Origin: Propionibacteriaceae bacterium UBA6122
GTDB taxonomy: Bacteria > Actinomycetota > Actinomycetes > Propionibacteriales > Propionibacteriaceae
NCBI GenBank assembly: GCA_002428365.1
Contig: DIVW01000015.1
Location: 33,189-48,734, forward strand
Direction: 5' to 3'
Length of the DNA: 15,546 bases
Part shown: positions 1-6,884 of the stretch, in pieces
Layout: each line of letters opens with the position of its first letter
Position numbering within the stretch: position 1 is the first letter of the stretch
Position numbers and translations under genes: made by a program
Notes under the pieces: generated by a model
What the model saw: only the letters and a program-made list of their open reading frames with translations
Databases searched by the model: none
What the model was told of the DNA's origin: nothing

Positions 1-3000
1 CCTCCCAGGGCTTGCTGCTGATGATTCCGAATATGTACAAGATCGCCGGCGAGCTCACCTCGATGGTGCTCAACGTGGCCGCCCGGTCGCTGGCTGCCCA
101 GGGCCTGAGCATCTACGGCGATCACCAGGACGTGATGGCGGTTCGCCAGACCGGCTTCGCCATGCTGAACTCCTCCAGCGTGCAAGAGGCCCACGACATG
201 GCTGCCATTTCCCAGCTGGCCACACTGCGTTCCCGGGTACCGTTCGTCCACTTCTTCGACGGTTTCCGCACCAGCCATGAGGAGAACAGCGTCGAGCTGC
301 TCACTGACGACGAGCTGCGCGCTTTGGTGCCCGAAGATTTAGTGCGGGCGCATCGCCGCCGCGCGCTTTCGCCGGAGCACCCCTACATTCGCGGCACCGC
401 GCAGAACCCCGACACCTACTTCCAGGGACGGGAATCGGCCAACTCCTACTACGACGCAACCCCGGGCATCGTCACCGAGGCGATGGCAGCGTTCGCCGAG
501 ATCGCCGGGCGGGACTACCACCTGGTTGACTACTACGGCGCTGCCGATGCCGAGCGAGTGATCCTGATTATGGGCTCCGGCGCGCACACCGTCCGCGCAA
601 CGGTGGAGCACCTGGTGGCCAAAGGCGAAAAGGTCGGCGTCGTGCAGCTGCGGCTTTACCGACCCTTGCCCACCGAGGACCTGCTGGCCGCCATACCGAG
701 CACCGCCAAGGTGGTCGCGGTGCTCGACCGCACCAAGGAGCCCGGCGCCGGTGGGGAGCCGCTATTCCTCGACGTGGCCGCCGCGCTCGGTGAGGCTCAC
801 GCCGCCGGTCGCCGCGAGCACCTGCCACTGTTGGTCGGTGGTCGCTACGGCCTGAGCAGCAAGGAGTTCACTCCCGCGATGGTGGTTGGCGTGTACGCCG
901 AACTGGCCAAGCCCGCTCCGCGGCCGCGGTTCACTGTTGGCATCAACGATGACGTCACCATGCTCAGCCTCGACTACGACCCGAGCATCGACATCGAAGA
1001 CCCGGCCACTCTGCGCGCAGTCTTCTACGGGCTGGGCTCGGACGGCACGGTGGGCGCGAACAAGAACAGCGTCAAGATCATCGGCGCCATCGAAGACACC
1101 TATGCCCAGGGCTATTACGTCTACGACTCCAAGAAGTCGGGTTCGCGGACGGTTTCGCATCTGCGCTTCGGCCCCAAGCCGATCGAGGCGCCCTATCTGG
1201 TCAGCAAGGCTGGCTTCATCGGCGTCCACCACTGGTCGATCCTGGAACGAATGGACGTGCTGGAGTTCGCCCGTCCGGGCACGATCCTGCTGATCAACAC
1301 CCCACACAGCGACGAAGACACTTTCGCCCAGCTACCCGAGCCGATGCAGGCCAAGATCATCGCCTTGGGCATCGAGTTGTGGGCGATCGATGCCAATACG
1401 GTGGCTCGCAAAGCTGGCATGGGACGGCGCACCAACACGGTGCTGCAGACCTGTTTCTTTGCGATCAGCCAGGTGCTGCCCCGGGCGGCGGCCATCGATG
1501 CGGTCAAGGCGACCATTCGCAAGACCTACGCCAAGAAGGGCGCCGATGTAGTGGCCAAGAATGAGGCCGCAGTCGACGCCTCGGTGGAGCATTTGCACAA
1601 GCTGACCGTCCCGGGCGCGACCAGCGGCGCCAAACCGATGATCCCGCCGGTACCGAGCACCGCGCCGCAATTCGTCCGGGATGTCACCGCCTCGATGCTG
1701 CTGGGTACCGGTGACCAACTGCCGGTCAGCGCCATGCCGGTGGACGGCACCTACCCCTCGGGCACCACGAAATACGAGAAGCGCAATATCTCCGATTTCG
1801 TGGCGACCTGGGATTCCGAATCCTGCATTCAGTGCGGCAACTGCGCCTTCGTCTGCCCCCATGCAGTGCTGCGGGCGAAGTACTACACCACCGCCACGCT
1901 GGACGGGGCTCCCGACTCCTTCCAGTCGGCCCCGTTGAATGCGGCCGGCTTCCCCGGCTCGCGTTACACCCTGCAGGTCTATGCCGAGGATTGCACCGGC
2001 TGCGGGCTGTGCACCGAGGCTTGCCCGGTGAAACCCGACGGTGGTGCGAGCACCCGCCGCGCGATCAACGTGGTGCCGCTGCCCGACAAGACCGCCGAGA
2101 TCGAGAACGTGAAGTTCTTCGAGACGATCCCAGTGAACCGGCGCTCGCGGGTGGACTTCGCCAATGTACGTGGCACCCAGTTCCTGGAGCCGCTATTTGA
2201 GTTCTCCGGGGCCTGCTCCGGGTGCGGCGAGACGCCCTATCTGAAGCTGCTCACCCAGCTATTTGGCGGCCGGGCGACGGTGGCCAATGCCACCGGGTGT
2301 TCCTCCATCTACGGCGGCAACCTGCCCACCACGCCCTGGTCGAGCAACAAGTACGGCCGCGGCCCGGCCTGGTCGAACTCGCTGTTTGAAGATAATGCCG
2401 AGTTTGGTCTTGGTCTGCGCTTGGCCGCCGATTTGCACACCACCAATGCCCGCAAGCGTTTGGAGCAACTACGCGCTGAGGTGGGAGATGCCACTGTGGA
2501 TGCGATCCTGGACGCCCCGCAGATGTATGAATCGGAGTTGAGTCAGCAGCGCGCCCGGGTGGAGGCGCTGAAGGTGCAACTGGATTCGATGAGCGGGCCC
2601 GGCGTGGAAGATCTGCGTTCGGTTGCTGATCATTTGCTGCGCCGCAGTGTCTGGATTGTCGGTGGTGATGGCTGGGCCTACGACATTGGCTCAGCCGGCG
2701 TCGACCACGTCCTGGCCTCGGGGCGGAATGTGAACATCCTGGTGCTGGACACCGAGGTGTATTCCAACACCGGCGGCCAGGCGTCCAAGTCGACCCCGAT
2801 GGGTGCGGTGGCGAAGTTCGCTGCTGGCGGCAAGCTGACCAACAAGAAGGACATGGCTCTGCAGGCCACCGCCTACGGCAACGTGTACGTCGCCCGGGTG
2901 GCGATGGGTGCCGACCCCCAGCAGACGCTGAAGGCCTTCCGCGAGGCCGAGGCCTACGACGGTCCGAGCCTGATCCTGGCCTACAGCCACTGCATCGCTC

Positions 3001-3317
3001 ACGGCATCGACATGCGCAAGGGTTTGGATCAGCAGTACGCAGCGGTGGCCTCGGGCCACTGGCCGCTGATGCGGTACAACCCGGTGCTGCGGGAATCGGG
3101 CAAGAACCCGTTCCTACTCGATTCACCACGCCCTCGGATGCGACTGCGCGACTACCACGCCAAGGAACTCCGCTTCCGGATGCTGGCCGATTCTGACCCC
3201 GAGGCCGCTGAGCACCTGCTCGAACTCGGCCAGGAGCAGGTGAACCGGCGTTGGGCCGAATACGAGGAGATGGCTACCCGCGGTGCGGAGCGCTTCGCCG
3301 CCGTCGCGAAGGGCTGA
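1..3317 (+). CDS. nifJ: Pyruvate:ferredoxin (flavodoxin) oxidoreductase, 5'-truncated by the window edge
   Basis: This enzyme oxidises pyruvate with CoA to acetyl-CoA and CO2 and passes electrons to ferredoxin or flavodoxin in the cytoplasm. The reading frame is open from base 3 and begins with SQGLLLMIPNMYKIAGEL, a conserved stretch usually about 85-90 residues into NifJ. The internal ATG at 12 is therefore not the start, and the N-terminus lies outside the window. About 1,104 codons remain, as expected for the one-chain form of roughly 1,170-1,200 residues. Two ferredoxin-type 4Fe-4S motifs are intact: CIQCGNCAFVCP (1824-1859) and CTGCGLCTEACP (1992-2027). The proximal cluster begins with CSGC (2214-2225) and ends with the late Cys in YSHCIAHG. 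The thiamine diphosphate motif runs from GDGWAYD (about 2662) to NTGGQASKS (about 2765-2793). It ends TGA at 3315-3317, 14 bp before a large palindrome. Family assignment is very secure. Confidence 0.97.
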   Translation, partial: SQGLLLMIPNMYKIAGELTSMVLNVAARSLAAQGLSIYGDHQDVMAVRQTGFAMLNSSSVQEAHDMAAISQLATLRSRVPFVHFFDGFRTSHEENSVELLTDDELRALVPEDLVRAHRRRALSPEHPYIRGTAQNPDTYFQGRESANSYYDATPGIVTEAMAAFAEIAGRDYHLVDYYGAADAERVILIMGSGAHTVRATVEHLVAKGEKVGVVQLRLYRPLPTEDLLAAIPSTAKVVAVLDRTKEPGAGGEPLFLDVAAALGEAHAAGRREHLPLLVGGRYGLSSKEFTPAMVVGVYAELAKPAPRPRFTVGINDDVTMLSLDYDPSIDIEDPATLRAVFYGLGSDGTVGANKNSVKIIGAIEDTYAQGYYVYDSKKSGSRTVSHLRFGPKPIEAPYLVSKAGFIGVHHWSILERMDVLEFARPGTILLINTPHSDEDTFAQLPEPMQAKIIALGIELWAIDANTVARKAGMGRRTNTVLQTCFFAISQVLPRAAAIDAVKATIRKTYAKKGADVVAKNEAAVDASVEHLHKLTVPGATSGAKPMIPPVPSTAPQFVRDVTASMLLGTGDQLPVSAMPVDGTYPSGTTKYEKRNISDFVATWDSESCIQCGNCAFVCPHAVLRAKYYTTATLDGAPDSFQSAPLNAAGFPGSRYTLQVYAEDCTGCGLCTEACPVKPDGGASTRRAINVVPLPDKTAEIENVKFFETIPVNRRSRVDFANVRGTQFLEPLFEFSGACSGCGETPYLKLLTQLFGGRATVANATGCSSIYGGNLPTTPWSSNKYGRGPAWSNSLFEDNAEFGLGLRLAADLHTTNARKRLEQLRAEVGDATVDAILDAPQMYESELSQQRARVEALKVQLDSMSGPGVEDLRSVADHLLRRSVWIVGGDGWAYDIGSAGVDHVLASGRNVNILVLDTEVYSNTGGQASKSTPMGAVAKFAAGGKLTNKKDMALQATAYGNVYVARVAMGADPQQTLKAFREAEAYDGPSLILAYSHCIAHGIDMRKGLDQQYAAVASGHWPLMRYNPVLRESGKNPFLLDSPRPRMRLRDYHAKELRFRMLADSDPEAAEHLLELGQEQVNRRWAEYEEMATRGAERFAAVAKG

Positions 3318-3329
3318 GCTGGGCGTCCG

Positions 3330-3413
3330 CCTCCACTGCTTTGCGCCCCTTGCCGCGCTTTGCGCCCGCTGCAGCAGGCGCAAAGCCGCTTAAGGGGCGC
3401 AAAGCAGTGGAGG
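3330..3413. repeat. Nested 84-bp palindrome downstream of nifJ (REP-like element and/or terminator)
   Basis: Outer arms 3331-3351 and 3392-3412 are perfect 21-bp inverted repeats, with one further C-G pair outside them. Inner arms 3357-3366 (GCTTTGCGCC) and 3377-3386 (GGCGCAAAGC) are also perfect, and the centre is the palindrome GCTGCAGC (3368-3375). All three layers share one axis at 3371.5. The motif GCTTTGCGCC occurs four times: on the plus strand at 3338-3347 and 3357-3366, and inverted in the right arm. RNA from either strand would fold into a very stable hairpin. It could terminate nifJ transcription, but it is far larger than a normal terminator and has no T-tract. A dispersed palindromic repeat inserted behind the gene is at least as likely. 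Confidence 0.85.
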
Positions 3414-3444
3414 GGGAGCTGTCGGCGGTTTCTATTCCACCAAG

Positions 3445-3457
3445 AGCACTTAGTGCT
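3445..3457. promoter_or_regulatory. Small operator-like palindrome AGCACT-T-AGTGCT
   Basis: A perfect 6+1+6 inverted repeat, AGCACTTAGTGCT, lies 128 bp upstream of the DHOD-like gene, in the stretch between the big palindrome and that gene. It looks like a binding site for a small dimeric regulator. It is not CIRCE, which needs a 9-bp spacer between TTAGCACTC and GAGTGCTAA. I see no convincing promoter beside it, so a regulatory role is speculative. Confidence 0.3.
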
Positions 3458-3584
3458 ACTCAGTCCCCCATCCGGCCTCGGCTTCTGCTGAAATGGGTCA
3501 CGAGGGACCAACGGTGAGGCTCAGCATCGGCGCGAGCAGCACCTGGCATTGGCAGGATCCGCCGTAGTCGCGAAGGGATTAGTC

Positions 3585-4589
3585 ATGGAAACCACCTACC
3601 TGGGGTTGCAGCTGCGCAGCCCACTGGTCGCATCAGCTGGCCCGCTGACCCAGACTGTCGACCAAGTGAAGAAGCTGGCAGATACCGGCATTGGGGCCGT
3701 AGTGATGCACTCGATGTTCGCCGAACGCCTGCGCCGCGAGGCGGCCCACGACGCTGATCTCGAAGACTCCTATGCGGAATCTTTCGCCGAGGCGACCAGC
3801 TACTTCCCCACCCCCGCGGTCGAACCCGACCCGGCCCGCGGCTATTTGAGCCTGGTCGAGCGGAGCGCTGCGGCTATCCCGATCCCGCTGATCGCCAGCT
3901 TGAACGCCGCCGATGTCGGCTCCTGGACCACCTATGCCAAGCAGTTGGCCGATGCGGGCGCGTCCGCATTGGAGTGCAACATCTACTTCGTCCCTGGCGA
4001 AGTCTCCATCACCGGAGCCGAAGTAGAAGCCCGGCACCTCGAGATCGTCGCTGCGGTGACCAGCGTGGTGCAGATTCCGGTGGCGGTGAAGATGTCGCCC
4101 TACTTCTCCAGCGTCGGCAACTTCGCCTTGCAGCTGATCGAGGCCGGGGCCTACGGGGTGGTGCTGTTCAACCGGTTCCTGCAGCCCAAGGTGCAGGTAT
4201 CGAAGATGGCGGTGGTCTCCGGTTTGGATCTGTCCACCCCGGCGGACGCCCAGGTGCCGCGGACCTGGATCGCGACCCTGCGCAACCAAACCCACGCCTC
4301 GCTGGCTGCCACCTCAGGGGTGGAGACCGCCGAGGACGTGATCGCCTACCTGCTAGCTGGAGCGGACGTAGTGATGACCACCTCAGCGCTGGTGCGCCAT
4401 GGTGCTGGCTACGCCGAACAGCTGACAAGCGGGGTGGCCGAATGGATGGCCGCCCGCGGCTTCAAGTCGGTGAGCGACTTCCGCGGCAAGCTGGCCGTGC
4501 CCTTCGAGACTGATGGCAACGCCTACGCTCGGGCCGGCTACGTTTCCGCGCTGGAGAATGCTCAGGAAACCTACGGTTCGCTGGCCTGA
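3585..4589 (+). CDS. Dihydroorotate dehydrogenase-like FMN flavoprotein
   Basis: A 334-residue TIM-barrel flavoprotein of the DHOD superfamily, close to the 'dihydroorotate dehydrogenase-like' group. I chose ATG 3585 because GAAGGGA (3572-3578) sits 6 bp upstream and the protein then starts METTYLGLQLRSPLVASA, as family members do; an in-frame TTG at 3549 is less likely. Recognisable blocks are LIASLNA, IPVAVKMSPYFSS, YGVVLFNRFLQP, SLAATSGVETAEDV and ADVVMTTSALVRHG, the last two forming the FMN phosphate-binding region. Where true dihydroorotate dehydrogenases have NxSCPN (Cys or Ser base), this protein reads LECNIYFVP (about 3973-3993), so it lacks the catalytic loop and is probably not the pyrimidine enzyme PyrD. 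It follows nifJ by 267 bp on the same strand. My recollection is that this pairing occurs in other anaerobes, suggesting an electron-transfer role linked to pyruvate oxidation. The substrate is unknown. Confidence 0.88.
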   Translation: METTYLGLQLRSPLVASAGPLTQTVDQVKKLADTGIGAVVMHSMFAERLRREAAHDADLEDSYAESFAEATSYFPTPAVEPDPARGYLSLVERSAAAIPIPLIASLNAADVGSWTTYAKQLADAGASALECNIYFVPGEVSITGAEVEARHLEIVAAVTSVVQIPVAVKMSPYFSSVGNFALQLIEAGAYGVVLFNRFLQPKVQVSKMAVVSGLDLSTPADAQVPRTWIATLRNQTHASLAATSGVETAEDVIAYLLAGADVVMTTSALVRHGAGYAEQLTSGVAEWMAARGFKSVSDFRGKLAVPFETDGNAYARAGYVSALENAQETYGSLA

Positions 4590-4608
4590 GCGCTAAGCCA
4601 GGCGGGCC

Positions 4609-4624
4609 GTCGGCCGACTAAGGT
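4609..4624 (+). promoter_or_regulatory. Candidate -10 box (TAAGGT) abutting a 10-bp palindrome, upstream of the glycosyltransferase
   Basis: TAAGGT at 4619-4624 fits the actinobacterial -10 pattern TANNNT. It is immediately preceded by the perfect palindrome GTCGGCCGAC (4609-4618). Six bases (4625-4630) separate the -10 box from 4631, so transcription would be expected to begin at about 4631. The same geometry is seen ahead of the proline dehydrogenase at 13480. I see no good -35 hexamer. GAGGTGAG-like purine richness is weak here (AAGGTGAG, 4620-4627), so the same bases could alternatively serve as a ribosome-binding site. Confidence 0.4.
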
Positions 4625-4630
4625 GAGAAC

Positions 4631-6055
4631 GTTTCGTCGAAGAAGGGTGCTGACATCCGCGAGGACGCAGAGACGGTCGTTGAGCAGCCCGCAGTTGAGC
4701 GGCTGGTTAAACGACCACTGACCATCGCCGAGTTCACCGACAACTACGGGCCGGCGCATTCCGGCTTGCTGTATGCCGTGCAGTTCCTGGAGGAGCAGGT
4801 GTTGGCCGCCGGGCACAAGGTGCTGCTGGTCGCTCCAGAGGCCAATGGACCCAACCCGCATGCCTTGAATCCCAACCGCCGCGAGATTCGGCTGCCCAGT
4901 GTGCCGATCCCGGGCGCGGGCGTCCGGTTGAGCATGGGACAGGACTTTGACTACCGGCTGGCGCAGATGGTGGCCAATCCGCCGGACGTGATTCACATCC
5001 ACGGGCTCGGCTCGATCGGGCTTCTGGGCATGTGGGTCGCCGAGCGCACCAATCGTCCGATGGTGATCACCTGGCACACCGACCTGGAGGCCTACGCCGA
5101 GCACTACTGGCACCTGATGCCGCTGCTGAATGCGGCCTACAAGGTCTACAAGATGCACCTCGACAAGCCGTCCTGGGCCGCGATCATGAAGCAGAACATG
5201 AAGCGTCCGCGACGTGGCGGGGCGCAGGTAGCGCTGCTTGAGTTGGCCGCCAATATGCTCACCGACGCCGATCTGGTCACCACCCCATCGGACAAGACCG
5301 CCAAGCGGGTCTTGGAGATCGCACCGAACGCCAAGGTGCGGGTGGTGCCCAACGGCACCGACGCGCTGCCCGTGATGCCGCCGATCAGCAAGCACCGCGG
5401 GCCGCGGTTGATCTACGTTGGCCGGATCTCGCTGGAGAAGGGCATCGGCCTGATGCTGAACGCCTTCGAGCTGGTGCGCGATCAGATTCCCAATGCCGAA
5501 CTGATGATCGTCGGGGATTGGAAGAACACCCCCAAGCGGTTGCGCCGCAAGCTGCAGCGGGCGTCCCGCTTCGGTGGGGTCAAGCTGCCCGGCCAGATTC
5601 CCCGGGAGAAGCTGGGGGCCTATTACGCCTCCGGCGACGCGTTCGTTTTCACCTCGCTCACCGACACCCAGGCGCTGGTGCTACATGAGGCTGCCCACGC
5701 CGGGCTGCCGTTCATCATGGTTGATCATGAACTGCGGCTGGTGGTGGACCCCGGCGTGAACGCGGTGCTGGCCAGGCCCAACCAGGTGTCGCTGGCCGGG
5801 GCGATGGTGGGCATGATCAACGCCTTGAAAGACCCTGAATTCGCCGCCCGCGCCCGCGCCCGCTCGATGGAGATGGCCGCCCGCTGGACGATCGACAACC
5901 AGTCCAAGGAGTTCGTCGAGATCTATGAGGCCTTGGCCGCTGGCCAGCCGGTGAATACCACCGAGGACCTCAAGCCTGACTATGGCCGTCGCATCTTTCC
6001 TAGTCGGACGGTGCGCGCGCCGTATGATCGGCCACCAGCCACCGACTGCGACTGA
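4631..6055 (+). CDS. GT4-family (GT-B fold) glycosyltransferase; start codon uncertain
   Basis: A cytoplasmic or membrane-associated retaining glycosyltransferase that transfers sugar from a nucleotide-sugar donor; the acceptor is not predictable, although glycolipid-forming GT4 enzymes are the nearest look-alikes. The first beta strand reads PLTIAEFTDNYGPAHSGLLYAVQ. Further landmarks are WHTDLEAYAEHYW (from about 5072), KVRVVPNGTD, LIYVGRISLEKGI (donor-binding domain start) and VKLPGQIPREKLGAYYASGDAFVF. The usual GT4 E-x7-E donor motif is D-x7-E here (Asp codon 5663, Glu codon 5687). The frame is open from 4622, yet has no ATG, GTG or TTG until TTG 4766, which would delete strand beta-1 and the glycine-containing loop. 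I place the start at GTT 4631, where a leaderless transcript would begin, but this codon is not canonical. The gene ends TGA at 6053-6055, 6 bp from the convergent carbonic anhydrase. Confidence 0.85.
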   Translation, partial: VSSKKGADIREDAETVVEQPAVERLVKRPLTIAEFTDNYGPAHSGLLYAVQFLEEQVLAAGHKVLLVAPEANGPNPHALNPNRREIRLPSVPIPGAGVRLSMGQDFDYRLAQMVANPPDVIHIHGLGSIGLLGMWVAERTNRPMVITWHTDLEAYAEHYWHLMPLLNAAYKVYKMHLDKPSWAAIMKQNMKRPRRGGAQVALLELAANMLTDADLVTTPSDKTAKRVLEIAPNAKVRVVPNGTDALPVMPPISKHRGPRLIYVGRISLEKGIGLMLNAFELVRDQIPNAELMIVGDWKNTPKRLRRKLQRASRFGGVKLPGQIPREKLGAYYASGDAFVFTSLTDTQALVLHEAAHAGLPFIMVDHELRLVVDPGVNAVLARPNQVSLAGAMVGMINALKDPEFAARARARSMEMAARWTIDNQSKEFVEIYEALAAGQPVNTTEDLKPDYGRRIFPSRTVRAPYDRPPATDCD

Positions 6056-6061
6056 GGCCGA

Positions 6062-6862
6062 TCAGATAGCGGCCTGCGCCGCCCTGGCCAGCAGTTCGGC
6101 CAGCGCGTCATCATCACCGGGCGCTTCGATCAGGCCAGGCGCCCAGGTGTCATCGGCTCCGGGGCTGCCGATCGTCCGGGTGGCCAGGTCGTAGACCCCC
6201 ATCACTACCTCATGGTTCAGGTCGGCGGCCAAGACGGTCGCGCTGACCGCCGCGTTGGCCAGCGCCGAGACGCCCACCAGGGCGTCCCGGTAGCCGGGAT
6301 GGTGCTGCACTCGTTCGCCGTGGATTTCCCGCAGCGCCAGGTCGGCCATTCGCACCCCAGCCAGCAGCGAATCGATCACCCCACGCAAAGCCGGGTCGTG
6401 CACCAACTCCAAATAGCCCCGGGGCTGCAGCATCGCGTCCACCGCTGCGCTGACCGCCCCGCAGTTGGAGTGACCCAGCACCACCACCAGCTGCAATGAG
6501 GCCAAGTGCTCCACCGCGTAGTGCAGGCTGCCCACACAATCCGAGCCGGGCACGTTGCCAGCCACCCGCACCACGAACAGGTCATTGGTGTCTTGGCCCA
6601 GCACGAGTTCGACTGGCACCCGAGCGTCAGAGCAGCCAAGAACGGCCGCGAACGGCTCCTGATGCAGGCCGTCGGGCCCAGCCAGGCCGAAGGTCTCCGG
6701 ACCGACCGGGATTCTCAGTTCGGCACCGGCGGCACCCAAAGCGGCGAAGGCGGCATTGCCCGCATCAAGCCGAACTCGGGCGGTGTCGGCATCAGTTGGC
6801 ATGGGCGGCAGGGCGGCCTGGTCTTCATACCAGGTGATTTGGCGGCTCATGGCACCAAGCAT
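6062..6862 (-). CDS. Beta-class carbonic anhydrase
   Basis: Zinc enzyme interconverting CO2 and bicarbonate, cytoplasmic because no signal peptide is seen. The beta-class zinc ligands are present: C77 and D79 with R81 in CSDARVP, and H131 and C134 in HSNCGAV; FVVRVAGN is also typical. At 266 residues it is longer than the usual ~200-220, with about 40 extra N-terminal residues and a longer segment after the second zinc motif. ATG 6862 is used; AAGGGG (minus strand, 6880-6875) lies 12 bp upstream, a slightly long spacing. A second ATG at 6850 is a possible alternative. The gene starts 22 bp after the copA stop on the same strand with no terminator hairpin between, so it is probably the last gene of the copper operon. 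A housekeeping role in supplying bicarbonate to carboxylases is likely; a specific copper link is inference. Confidence 0.93.
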   Translation of the reverse strand: MLGAMSRQITWYEDQAALPPMPTDADTARVRLDAGNAAFAALGAAGAELRIPVGPETFGLAGPDGLHQEPFAAVLGCSDARVPVELVLGQDTNDLFVVRVAGNVPGSDCVGSLHYAVEHLASLQLVVVLGHSNCGAVSAAVDAMLQPRGYLELVHDPALRGVIDSLLAGVRMADLALREIHGERVQHHPGYRDALVGVSALANAAVSATVLAADLNHEVVMGVYDLATRTIGSPGADDTWAPGLIEAPGDDDALAELLARAAQAAI

Positions 6863-6884
6863 TGCCGATCAGCACCCCTTCGAA

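Noticed and set aside
762..1307. Long open frames opposite nifJ and other genes (for example 762-1307 minus, 2251-3129 minus, 11660-12853 minus)
   Set aside because: These are shadow frames caused by high GC content; their translations are Arg/Gly/Val-rich with no domains, and the opposite strand encodes unmistakable proteins.
3330..3413. CRISPR or tandem-repeat array from the repeated GCTTTGCGCC units
   Set aside because: The four copies are arranged symmetrically as inverted repeats, not as regularly spaced direct repeats with unique spacers.
3549..3584. TTG 3549 as start of the DHOD-like gene
   Set aside because: It adds 12 residues not typical of the family, while ATG 3585 has a well-spaced GAAGGGA.
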